From Opisthorchis felineus (Eukaryota; Platyhelminthes; Trematoda; Opisthorchiida; Opisthorchiidae), in contig SJOL01009480.1 of NCBI GenBank assembly GCA_004794785.1, positions 188,708-252,707 of the forward strand: a stretch of 64,000 nt of DNA, written 5' to 3'. The notes below the pieces were generated by a model, which saw only the letters and a program-made list of their open reading frames with translations, had not been told where the DNA came from and did not search any database. This document shows positions 1-11,500 of this stretch, one piece after another. The position numbers were made by a program, and so were the translations under genes. Position 1 is the stretch's first letter. Every line of letters starts with the position of its first letter.

Positions 1-924
1 TTTAAATTATTGTTTTAGCTATTTATTTATTCATTTTTTGCGTCCACTAAATATACCTTCGTCAAACTCAGAGGTGGTCTGGACCCCGTTCATAAAGGAG
101 ATCAGGGGATAATTGGGTATTGAGTAGGGTGGCTGAGGCTCCACACGTAAGGAAGTTATCTACAGACTGTGAAAACGTATGTTGGCGTGTGATATCTCGA
201 AACCGATCGGGGAGACTGTTCCATCGTCTTTGAAATTTGGTAGTGTGTTTATACTGCAGTATTTAGAAAATGTGACCAATCTTAGCTGCTTGCTATTTTT
301 GGCCATACTCTAACCCACAACCTCGGGCTCGTTAACAGACCTTTTTGGCTTTTCCAAATTTTGGGCCCCCAATCTGGATACAACTCTCTTATTACCTTGC
401 CTGAATGGCAGCAGTAAACCGCGGTGTCCCCTTCGATATCTTTGCTCTATATTGCCCTTAACTTGCCAGGATTCCTCCTCCAATCCTAGCTACGTTAACC
501 AGCCGAGCTAACTCACTCATGACGCTCATGAACGGGGCTGTCCAAAAACTTATGCACAACGTCGCAGTGACGGCACAGCGACTACCATATCCTGTCCGAT
601 GACTTGCCCGTACTTCACCATATCTCTGTTTCCCGACCCGGTGTGTTGCATCCGCCCACAAGCCCAACCCACTGCGCTCAATTTCCCCAAAAACTCCAGA
701 GCATTGGCCAAGTTATTGTACCATCTGCTCGTTCTGTCAACAAACCCACCAGTTCTCTCCATGGCACCATCAAGGTTTCATTGCACCGGTAAAGATAGGA
801 CATCGCAGGGCATCGGATGCGGCGTGTGCTGTTTGTCATCAAAAATCCACCAAATGAATTCCTCGAATTTATCTGCAGGGATGCCTGCTGCAACTATAGG
901 GAACGTCATTCTTCGTAGTGTGAG
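1..924. other. Upstream intergenic DNA, no gene recognised
   Basis: Overlapping open frames exist on both strands at 458-996 (up to 120 codons), but none shows a recognisable domain. They may belong to an old unidentified repeat adjoining the SINE at 925. Confidence 0.5.
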
Positions 925-1118
925 GAGAGTTGAGAATTTTTGTGGAGATTTCGTCCTGTAAGTAGGGCCAACGCACGTAGAAAAGCCGAGAAGCACTGTA
1001 AAGCTGTTTCATCCTTACTGTGAATCATCAGCAGTGCGCATCTCACGAAACTCCGGAGAGTCTCGAACCCACAACCCCTTGGCTAGTAGTAGAAAGCAAC
1101 CGTTCGGCCACGAGCGGC
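925..1118 (-). mobile_element. tRNA-derived SINE with hammerhead-like core, copy 1
   Basis: Read on the minus strand, it starts with a Pol III A box (tggccgaacgg, complement of 1100-1110) and a B box (ggttcgagact, complement of 1059-1069). These are followed by a hammerhead-like core and a body ending in a tract with GGACGAAAT. Its partner at 1243-1432 has the same order and much of the same sequence in the opposite orientation, so the two form a head-to-head inverted repeat. No terminal duplications were identified. Confidence 0.8.
993..1037 (-). ncRNA. Hammerhead ribozyme-like motif, type I layout (copy 1)
   Basis: On the minus strand: stem I strand GCACTG, CTGATGA (1025-1031), a 14-nt stem II segment, GAAAC (1006-1010), a short stem III region, then TA and CAGTGC, which pairs perfectly with GCACTG. 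Both catalytic boxes are intact. Stem II and stem III have decayed pairs, so activity is doubtful. The 14-nt spacing and layout resemble the Sm-alpha hammerhead of schistosomes. Confidence 0.6.
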
Positions 1119-1161
1119 TGATCAACAGGGTGATTAACTAGCACTTAGAAAGGAAATTTCG

Positions 1162-1240
1162 CCGTTCATCCTTCAATCACGGGATCCACACCACGCGGCC
1201 ACACGTGTTGACTGGCTCCTCGAGCAACGAAATCTCATAT
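1162..1240. repeat. Dispersed repeat, copy A (matches 51032-51125)
   Basis: Shares catccttcaatc, an acacgtg-like block, a ctcct block and gcaacgaaatct/gaacgaaatct in the same order with 51032-51125. It lies between the two head-to-head SINEs. No coding capacity seen; the family is unknown. Confidence 0.5.
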
Positions 1241-1242
1241 AA

Positions 1243-1432
1243 TCAGGCGCTCGTGGCCGAACGGATAAGTGTTCAAACTACAAGCCAGGAGATCGCGGGT
1301 TCGAGACTCTCCGGAATTTCGCGAGATGTGCAACGTTGATGATTCCCAATAAGGATAAAACATCTGTACAGCGCTTCTCGGCTTTTCAACATACATTGGC
1401 TTCACTTATAGGACGAAATTCCCACAAAAAAG
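1243..1432 (+). mobile_element. tRNA-derived SINE with hammerhead-like core, copy 2
   Basis: A box tggccgaacgg at 1254-1264 and B box ggttcgagact at 1298-1308, 44 bases apart, as in tRNA-derived promoters. The hammerhead-like core follows, then a body ending with gaaattcccac before an A-rich stretch. The order and sequence match copy 1 in inverted orientation. Confidence 0.8.
1336..1375 (+). ncRNA. Hammerhead ribozyme-like motif (copy 2, degraded)
   Basis: TTGATGA (1336-1342; expected CTGATGA), 14 nt with TTCC and GGAT flanking the loop, AAAAC (1357-1361; expected GAAAC), then CTGTA and CAGCGC. Two core positions are mutated, so it is probably inactive. It is informative mainly for the family consensus. 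Confidence 0.45.
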
Positions 1433-4400
1433 GAAAATGAATCCTACACAAATCGTTAATGGCCACCGCATGTTGATTTTGCGCGGAAAAAGACGGCATA
1501 ATTATTTTTCATGTACTCCTTTAAAATATTTTCAACCCCATTATATTAGAAAACACTTGAGGAGAGCAACGTCCTAACAACATCTTCCACCATCTTTAAG
1601 GAGACATCCTACTTGGCCATGGCATGAATTCCGCGCACAGGGTGAACCCTGAGCGCGCATAATCAAATTTTGGTGACACTGTGACTGCCTGGGGAGATTA
1701 TAAGCTTTCGAACAAATACCGTCAAATGTTAAAACTTTATGCTACGGTTTCCTTTGTTCAAAATATGGTTTCAAAAAAAAGTTGAGATGTGCTTCCTAAG
1801 ATGAGCCACGATCTCCGTGACCCCGACCATTATCCAAACCGTCCAGGGTTACTCATATTCAGCAACGTATTTCGGCCTCAGTTCAAATTAACCGGCTTCA
1901 TCACCGAAGCAGTTGTACCTCCCCTCGCATTGTTCCAGTTTCCTGTTTTTTGCAAATTACATTACTTCTCATGTGATAAGCATATCCCCCATATTTTCCC
2001 TCCTCTCCGTTGTGCCGGTCTCTGCTACGTTCGAACTGTGTCCTCCCAATCATGCCCCATTTGGTATGCCCCATACAATTTGACAAATAAACATAACATT
2101 CTTGTCATTTAGGTTCGCTCCACATCGAATCCAGTTTTTCAGCCCAGAACAATACATGCACAGTCCTCTTGCAGCCGGAAATAGCTGTGTACAAATGTAA
2201 ATACCTTCCTACTCCCCTCAGTATTGCAATTTGGCCTGTTCCGCTCGTTGCTTGGAACTGGAAGCAGTGACTCGGCAACTGGTGACGCAAACTTACCTTC
2301 CGTTTTCCAAAAGCCGACACCGTTCAGTTGAAGCAGCAACTCCCCGCCATCACACAGTACTTGTCTATTATTTCCTCAGTTCCACCTCCATCGTTTCCAA
2401 TTTGTCTACCGTACCATTTCAGACTAACTGTCCCTGCATAACAAAGCCATGCTAAACTATATTTTTCAGTCAGTTAACTCCATGCTCCCAAACACCCTCA
2501 TACGTCCACCAGCCTCTGCTGATATCATCCTGTTATTCACTCTTCCCAGCTTTCCATTTTCGGTAGTGGCTCGTTCAAATGCCACATTCGGAAACCAACC
2601 TCCCCACATTCCTTCTTCATGAGTATTCGAATAGATTGAAAAATGTCCGTGCATCTGCATCGGTCCGGTTCTTCCCGAGTTGATTGCTCTAACCAGCGCG
2701 AACCTGGCTGGCGGCAGAAACGAACATCTTTTGTCCATTCACCGCAGACGAGAATACTCACGGTTATGTCAGCGCGGCGCAGCCATGTCCAGTCTGATGG
2801 CGAACCCACAACCGTTTTCCTTGTATGTCCGACTGCCCTCTCTCAGGCCCCTTCTTGCAAACACAAAGTAACCGCTTACTTGGACTCATTAGGGAACCTT
2901 CGTTCTTACCGCGGAACCGTTCACCCGAGTTTAGCTTTCCGGTGTACTGCTGCAACTTCAGCTTGTCTCGTCCGAAAACTCAATATCTTTTACAGTACCG
3001 GCACGGTCCCATGCATTTGCTGCACCACCACATATACAGAGTTCTTTAACCTCTGATTTCTCCCAGACACCGAACCCGGTGAGTTTTCCCAGTGTCAATA
3101 CGCACTAAAGTTCTGGGATGCAAACCTGCTAATTCGCTCTACTACGAAGGTCTTCTGTTCACCCTCCTCTTTCACGCTTCAAAAGGCCCTGGTTGTTGCC
3201 TCAGCCGCTTGAGGCCAACTCCTGTTAGCACAGTTTGTCAGTTTTGACTCGACTCGGCTGATTTATTAATTGAAGTGCCCGTGCCTATCTTGCCTCTTTG
3301 ATTCAGCATTTTGCTTTCAACAATTTACAGTTACTTATCACCTAATAACGACGCTCCCCCGGTTTTGCCATCCCAGCCGTCGAGCTGTTGCCCGCCACGT
3401 TTGGCCTGTCACGACGTGGTTATTCCCTAATTACTACGGGCCCTGACACCTTTGAATGGTTATTTTTGTTCCTTCGGAATCGAGCTTTCCCACGAAATCG
3501 TTTCGCATGTGCAAGAGAGGACATCTGGTAGCCATTTGCTCTGAAACCATAAAATTGTAGTGGTGTGTGAATAAATGGAGGTCAGGGTGCCAGCTGACTT
3601 TTATTAGCACCTTAAACGCACTATTAGGCGATCTCCAGAGCAAGGGCTTTAAACTGGACGCGCACCATGCCTGTGGATTGCTGGGTTTTACAGGATATGC
3701 CTTATGAAGCCCCTCTTTGGACAGAAATTATGTTGGATGAGAGATGCTCATGGGTTCACGAGGAACAGATGTGGAAGGAATGCGGCCGACTACAAGCATA
3801 AACATACGGAGGGGCCAGTTGAACAAAGCTGGCTAGGCACACAGGTGATCCAAAGAGATAGCGTCAATATATGCCATCCAAGAAGTGGCTCGGAGAGTAC
3901 ATGAGACAACTAAGAGACGTGGACGGGACACTCGTCATGTTGAAACGTTTTAGGATATCCCGCGCGGCTTCTCGTATTTCCGAGATTCAGGGCTAAGGTA
4001 GACGGGAGCGTAGTCCTGACAATCTAAACTCTCATCTTGCTTTAGGCGCGAAGGTGTTGCTGCGTCAGAATTGCTCAACCTTCTGCTGGACCTAAATAAC
4101 AGCAAATCGCCAGAGCTCGTTGTTCTGCACTCAGCCTTATTAGGATGATGGCATACATCATCGCTCCTCCACTCACTGTTCTGTACAGTCACTATTCGAC
4201 GGACAGATGGTTGACCAGTGGAGATTCGTAAACGCAGTTGTCATTACATGGGGAGGACTCAAACCACAGACTGAGTCGTCTGACCTGCTAACTGCTTTGG
4301 GAGGGGCATTCTCATAGACAAACGCCTGAAAGTCTGGGCTCACCAAGAAGTGTTGAAATTTTTCATTCGCTTTTTAGGTAACTGAAGGGATAATTGGAGA

Positions 4401-5449
4401 GAAATATCTCGGTTACACTTTTGCTGTGACGTGAAACCAGTGGGTAGCCACTCACAGGCGAGTTCAGTCACGCCTGAAGAAACATTGAAAATGCGAGACG
4501 GCGAGATGGCGACTAGTTACTGATTTCTCAGTCGGCAGTTTGTCACCCCATGCCCACTCGAGGAAGCGGCTGAATATCTTATTCTGGACTGGATGCATGA
4601 AGTTGAACGAACAAAACGACGGCAAAGAGCAGCCCAGGTTTAGGTGACCTAAAAGGCTGGGGGTATTCCTAGCCCACTTCAAATCCCTTGTGAACCTACG
4701 CTTTGTTTTCCGTGTGCAGGTCGGATTGCCGCTTCCACTGAAGGATACGGTTTAACTGGAGATGGTATACCGCGTAGTGGGTAAAAAATACCAGGATGAA
4801 AGAGGTGAGTTGGGATAATTAACTCAGGCTAATTAATCTTTATCTCTTAGAAAGCGAAGAATACAAGGTAATCTGAATTCAGCCAACAAGATCCCGCGGG
4901 GTCACCATGCATACGGGGCCTGGTATTGTTCAGACTCCGGGATCAGTCTGGATTAAACAGGCTTCCATGGGATATTTTTGATAGATGGGAAGAAAAGCAA
5001 ACACCCAAAACATACTCCCGCTGGACGTATTGGGGACTGCTAGCCTCCCAGTTTTTAAATTGAAGCTGAATGAAATGTAGGATTCCAACTTTCGAGTAGT
5101 CACCTAGGGTGGCTGATGGTCCCTTGATCCATAATCCTTAGGGGCGTATGGTGATGGTATTGCGGCACAGATTGATAGTGATGGTGTTGAAATCCGTGAG
5201 ACAGCCTCAGGCTACTTGCGAAAACTTTCTTGGAGCCCTCCGTTGGCATAAAATGAAGGAAGAAACCATGGAAAACAAACTGAAGGTAAACTTCAAAGTC
5301 CGTGCATCTGAAATGGATGTCATTGGTGCGTGTGCTTGGTGCATTTAATATGAACATAGGAAAAGGGGCTACAGAGCCTTCCGGCAGTTGGAGTCAAATC
5401 ACTAAACATTTGAACTGAACACTGTATATTTTGTTTTATGTCATGAACA
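1433..5449. other. Upstream intergenic DNA, no gene recognised
   Basis: Includes a pyrimidine-rich stretch at about 1850-3350 with overlapping short frames on both strands (up to 137 codons at 2643-3056). None shows a recognisable family. It may be an old unidentified repeat. No promoter element for OAT is clear. Confidence 0.5.
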
Positions 5450-5515
5450 TCATTTCACTTTCACCTTCAGCACTTCCCCGGATATTTCTTTTTCGTTGTC
5501 ATTGTCGTACAAATT
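5450..5515 (+). promoter_or_regulatory. OAT 5' leader; possible trans-splice or 5'UTR acceptor at 5469-5470
   Basis: A pyrimidine-rich run ending in tcaccttcag (AG at 5469-5470) lies 45 bases before the OAT start codon. In flatworms such a site can accept a spliced leader or close a 5'UTR intron. No TATA box is obvious nearby. The functional reading is inference. Confidence 0.3.
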
Positions 5516-5544
5516 ATGTACTCGGTTCGGAAGATTCTTTTGAG
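5516..5544 (+). CDS. OAT: OAT exon 1 (start codon, presequence start)
   Basis: Only 29 coding bases: the start codon and residues MYSVRKILL plus two bases of Arg10. The donor is GAG|gtaagg at 5545. The basic, hydrophobic N-terminus fits a mitochondrial targeting peptide. The phase (2) matches exon 2 starting at 5591 exactly, and the summed length equals that of the family. This start is inferred from reading frame and splice signals, not from conservation. Confidence 0.75.
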
Positions 5545-8500
5545 GTAAGGTGACGTGAAAAACGTGAAATGATGCTGAGAGTTTTATTAGGTCTAAAAAA
5601 CTAGTTTCTCCACAACGGACCCTCCAGAACTGGACAAACAGTGTCAGGAAGCAAACATCACTTTCTTCCGGTGTTTATGAACGCGAAGACAGGTTCGGTG
5701 CTCATAATTACCATCCCCTACCGGTTGCATTATGCAAAGCAAAAGGTAGTTATTACACTCAAAATACAACACTGCTCTAGGAATATTCGTGTGGGACGTG
5801 GATGGTAACAGGTACATGGACTTCCTGAGCGCCTACAGTTCTGTAAACCAAGGCCACTGCCATCCTAAATTGGTGGCGGCACTAAGCGAGCAAGCAAATG
5901 TCCTGACACTTACTTCGAGAGCATTTTATAGCAGCATTCTTGGGGAATACGAAGAGTTTATCACGAAGCTGTTTGGATATGATAAAGTTTTGCCAATGAA
6001 TACCGGTGAGTGGCTCTTTTTCCATGGCTGTCGAAAGGTAAACCGGCGCTCGCAAAAAACCGTAGGTACTCATCAAAACCGTTATCAATATATAATTCTG
6101 GACGCCTGCCGTGCCGTCCTCATAGCTCAAATATCTGGTAACTCAACCCGAATGAAAGACTGAAACCAACAGATAGATGGAAAAAAGACCATTTAAAAAG
6201 ACCGGTAAATATATAAACGGCATAACTGCACGGCGGGTTTTGTACGGGCCTCGAGCGCACTGTACGAATTCCAGCAATTTCCACGGTCTAAAAATTAGGC
6301 AAGTATTCCAGCTCGAACCCTTCTGAATGTGTGATTGTGTCGCTTTCTTTGATCAGTGCCACTCGCATATTCAGAATCATGATTTCAGTCGAGTTTTGAT
6401 ACATGACTATATGTTTACTCCACCACGCCAGATAAAACAGAACTGTCGCATGTTCATAACCATCTGGGCTAGCCTATGAAATACCGGTAGTCCTTTCATC
6501 TAACAACAGGCCGTGAATTTGTGCCTGATCAAAAAGGAAAACAAGTAGGACGCACATGGCCCCTATGATTGCTTAAGGATCTCTTCTAATTCGTGGGGAA
6601 GCCTGCGGGTCACACAAAACCTATCTAGTCGGTTTAAACGTCTAACCTCCTTAAGGCCTCCTACACGTCTGCAAACGGCTCATGTTTCTTGAAGCAGCAT
6701 GTGGCGAAAGACTTTCACAAATAAAAACTGACATTATTCCGGAGCAGGATAGCACAACAAAGTGTAAAGCCAGGCCCATTACCCTTGTTTAATTTCTTAG
6801 ATGCACATACGGGGCCAAGTGAACCAAAGACTGGATCATTTTAGAGCCACCTGACAACACAAGTCAAACACAGGAACTACTTACTCATTATAGATTGGCA
6901 GTGATTAAGACTAGATTGCGCCGCAAGAAAAGAAAACAAGTGTATTTAAATAAAATAAAACAGATATACGCCAGAATTCGGAACACAGTGCTCATCTACA
7001 AAACGGAAGACAAGCAGGTAAACGTGTGATCTTAAGTGAGCAGAACAGTGAAAATACATACGTTTTGCTGTGCAAGTTACACTGTGGAACAACAATGCAA
7101 CCAATTGAGAAAGGCAATTTACAGTGTATTTTTAGGCTGCTTCATGGCAATAAATGGCTGGACTACAGCTAAGTTGTAATTAGCAGGGTCTGTTTAAGTC
7201 CCACGGAACTGACAGAAATGTCTCTATCAAGAACAAAATCTTGTGCTGCTTTCAAGGGGTATCCTTTGCCTGAGGTGCACAATTAAGTCAACGTGCACAA
7301 TAACTTTGATGTCAGTCACTTGGTGCTGTTTACCGATAATCGTGAGTGCTTGTTGGAATCGTCATCCCAAGCTTAAGTCAGGGTAAGAAGGTTTTGGCCT
7401 AGTGGTTTAAAATAGGAAGTAATGACTTTCCGAAGTGTGAAGCTTGTCAGGTTAAAATGAAGTTTTTCGAGACCTAATCACATCACGGAGAAAGACGAAA
7501 TCTGTGAAATTGTCGATGGCTCTGGAAAGATGACTATTTCGTCGGTCAGATATAATTCTCTCCTTTACTGCCTGGTCATGGCATGTTTATCGGATGCTTT
7601 TGGCTGTGCATGTAGAACAGTACACTCATGTGCTCTTTCACTATAAAGCTAGGTTAGTGGCAAGCAGCTGAGTTTGGCATGCCGGTGTATTGCTACGTTT
7701 GGGATGGTGAGCTGAACGACTTGGTAAAATGGGCTAAAGGATTGTGTTGTCTGCCCTGATGACTTTCCTTGTTAGATTGGTGGTTTGATGCTGATGTGAC
7801 CCTTACCGTTAGCTTAACGGTGACAGACGTTGCATGTCTCACTTAGGAGATACAGAGGCTTCCGCACATTTTCGGCCTTAGATGTAAGTATTCTAGAGAA
7901 TTACTTGCCCCACGGTTAGACAGACTCACTATATTTTATCAATGAGGTCACCAACATTGTTCAAATCGAGTAGCAATGAGTGCAGTGGCACCTAAAATCA
8001 ACATCAAGGATCGGTTCTTCCTCACGACAGATTCGTCAGAGAAAAGTCTTCTATGAGGCCGCCGTGATGGGACGAGTGGCATGCCTAGGTATTGTAAAGT
8101 GTTTGAGCAGGATATTGTCATTGATGCCGACGGTGGCTTTGGCAGATATATCACTAAATGGTTGTGAATGTGGTAAATGTGCTAATCACCGGGAGACCAT
8201 ATTAACCTCGGTCGTGACGAGACTGTCGGCGTCACTTATGTTTCGTCGCCTTATGGTGACCCGTGAAACACTGACTCGAGAGCAGCAAGCAGAATGATGG
8301 TGATAATGATGATGATAAGATTTGTAGACGTGAATGTTTGATAAGTAGTGTACGGAACAAACATGAGCCTAAAAGGCTACCGCTTCAATGGAAAATGCTA
8401 ATGATGTTTACAGTCATCCGGAAGTGTGCTATCACATAATGCTTGCTAAGAAGACAAAACGCAAGAACTGATGGGGAAACACATCATCATTATCATCAAC

Positions 8501-11500
8501 AGCATGATATGAGCGTTGAAAATTGATGCTTCGTTGCCGTGCATCCATGATTCAGTTGAAAGCCTTATTGTGGAGAAAGGAATTTAAGTGGACGTGTAAA
8601 GGACTTAGTTACAGGGAATCAAGAAAATACGAAGGCGCATACACCCTGTACACTCATTCAGGCAATATAAATGAAAACTGTCAACAAGAAATCTACTGAC
8701 ATCAATTTTCAGCCATGTCTTGCAGCTTTCCAACCAGGCGAAGTGTGGATGATGCGTTCCTCATCCTAGAAGCTGAGTCGCACCGAAAGTATCGGAACGT
8801 TTCATAATCTCCTTCATATCAATCTTCCGGATCAAAGTTTGGCCACCACTCTGCTTCTGCCATTCTGAATTGGCCACGGAAAACAGCACTCTCTTCGGCC
8901 AACGATGGTACGGCATACGCAATACACGACCAAACCAAAATAGTGTCTGATGCTAGATACATTATTCAGTGGAATTCCCCGTTGCCCAACTGATAACTCG
9001 CTTTCTAATTACCTCGTTACGGACTCACCGACACCAAATTACACGAGCTATGGTCCTTAGGCAACGCTTGTTGAACGCCTGAAGACACCTCATTTCCGCT
9101 GCTTGTACAGACCAAGTCTCACAGCCATACAACAAAACAGCCCACACTGTAGTCTGATATACACATCCACTGAGATTCAGGGATATACAACTTTTATGCC
9201 ACATGTGTCTCAAATTAGCAAACGCGACCTAGCCCCGCAGATTCGTGCACTGACCTCACCTGTGACACTACAATCATAAGTAATACAAATTCCAAGATAT
9301 GTAAAACGCTCCACAATTTCGAATGCCTTTCTCTGGGTTGTTAGTGGCTTGTTCGGGACTGCATGGCCAGGAGGATGACCTCAAACTTTGTGGGTGCAAA
9401 GTGTTTACGAAAGTACTTTGGTCAGTTCATCCAAAGTCACATGCACCCTCTCCTCCTCTTTGAAGACGAGAACGACGTCGTCTGCATATTCCAGATCGAC
9501 AAGGTTTTCGTCAGATACTATTTGAACACCTGGGTTGTGAAGACCTTCCAGCGTTATCCCATTATTTAATCGATCACCAAATTAACTAAGGATGGATAGA
9601 TTGGGCACCCTGAGGGTCAACACTGTGCTCGAAAGCTTCCAGAGAACTTTGCGTAGACTCTCATACGTCCAGAAATCTGAAAACACAAACAGCTTACTAT
9701 GTTCACAGACTTCCGTGTTATTCTTTGATGAAAAAGCGTGTCAAGAAGAACAGGCAGATCAGCCGGGGCCAATGCGCCTTGAAAATCCCGGACTACCTAA
9801 CTTGTGGGTCGTATGTACACATGGCGTCGTTCTATCCCCTGACGGAGCGTAAAGCAAACCCCCCAAGGCCGGAATCCCGCTTGCTGCTCACGAGCCATTA
9901 TAGGGCGTTGAAGCGCAATTGACTCCAACAGTCTCGTTACACCCGGGGTAAAGCTGGTCCCCCTTTGGTTAGCTCGCTCACTACGAGCGTTATTCTGGAA
10001 ATGGACACTAACACCGACTCTTTCCAGTTGTCTTTGTCACCGTCTGCTGCCAGAAAGCAAGTAATCAGATCAAGAAATTGCTGACAGAGACTTCCTTTAG
10101 CCGCGGAATCTGAGTTTGAGATCAGAGTACCCCACGTACGGGTGGCGTCGGTGTAACCATATCGTGTAGATGACCTAAGACGGATAGGCTAGGCAGATCA
10201 AAATGGAAAGTACCTCAATTAATGGTTGCAGTTACGTTGAGGTAATGAACGACCGAAGCCTTTATGCAGTGCACATAACGATATGACCCGTGCAGTATGT
10301 AGCCTCCGGAATATGGTACACATTTTTTGACATCCAAATATACAACCGGAACAAAACGTTGACCACCCGAAGTCGGTAGCTGAGATTTTTCAATAAATGA
10401 TTAACTAAGGCTAAACTACTAGACTGTAGCAAATTATAAAACTGGATGAATACTAAGTTGGGGTAACTGACAATCAGTTTGCCAGCGCCTGCGCATTTCT
10501 GTGTGTATGTACGTGGGTGTGCGAGGTTAATGAGCCGCAAACATTATGCAGAGTAACCAGAAAACATGTCGTGGCACGAAAACTCCGACGGTAGAGAACA
10601 AAAACTACAACATCAAGCGTGGATGCCTCATAACAAGTCGAAAAGGCAGTTATTATGTTGGCATATTCTGGAGCATTAATGAGCACTTGCTTACGTTAGT
10701 CAATTCTGATAAATCAGCTGAAAGACTTTCGCACACTACCTATTCTGATCAGCAGTGAAACACCAGACAGATGTTCAAAATACCGATGGCTTTATAATTT
10801 ACTGAGGCCTTTTACAGTGGCAGACTTTTACAAAAGTTGCGTCTTCGTCTGAAAGAGACAATTTAGTGGAATTCCAAACGCCAGCAGGAAAACTGGAATT
10901 CAACTTTTCAGCTGTTTCTTCTGGGTAACTGCGCATTTCAGCACTCTCCGTGTCAGCTGCTTAACTGCACGTCTGTTGAATGGTCGCACGTCTTCTGTAA
11001 TCAGCAATGTTCACTCCACGGAATTTAGACCATGAATCGCTAGCTAACATAATTTATCATTCATTACTAAATAAATAAGTAATTCAAATGAAAGTCTGAA
11101 GAAGACCATTATGAACGACAGACTCGGCTGGATTCAGTTCTCTCGTCAAAACCAAATTCATCTGCAGATGAGAGTATCTGGCGAAAGTCTGACTTTTGCT
11201 CGCCATCAACAGGTGCATTCATCACAATGACTCCCATCTACGATGAACAGTAATTTTCTTTATCAGTTTTCCAACATATTACCTTCCTGGCGTCCCAGGT
11301 ATACCAAGCCAAAGTGCACTTTTTTTTATCTCCTCCACGCTTTTCATGCTTTTAGAAGATTTAACGATTTCACTGAGATTTGTTTCGTCTCCGTTCTGCT
11401 TGTCCGGTTCGTCGGTGTGCTTGTCGTAACAGGTACAATGTTTTATGATGAATAACTGTGTTTATTGAGGCGAAATACCCCTTGGTGCAATACTTATTAC

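Noticed and set aside
599..961. 120-codon open frame near the window start
   Set aside because: Overlaps equally long frames on the other strand, shows no known motif and runs into a SINE.
1789..3056. Cluster of open frames in pyrimidine-rich DNA on both strands
   Set aside because: Composition favours few stops; no domain, splice or start signal was convincing.
9363..9922. Plus-strand frames at 9363-9569 and 9592-9922
   Set aside because: They are antisense shadows of the minus-strand LINE reverse transcriptase remnant.
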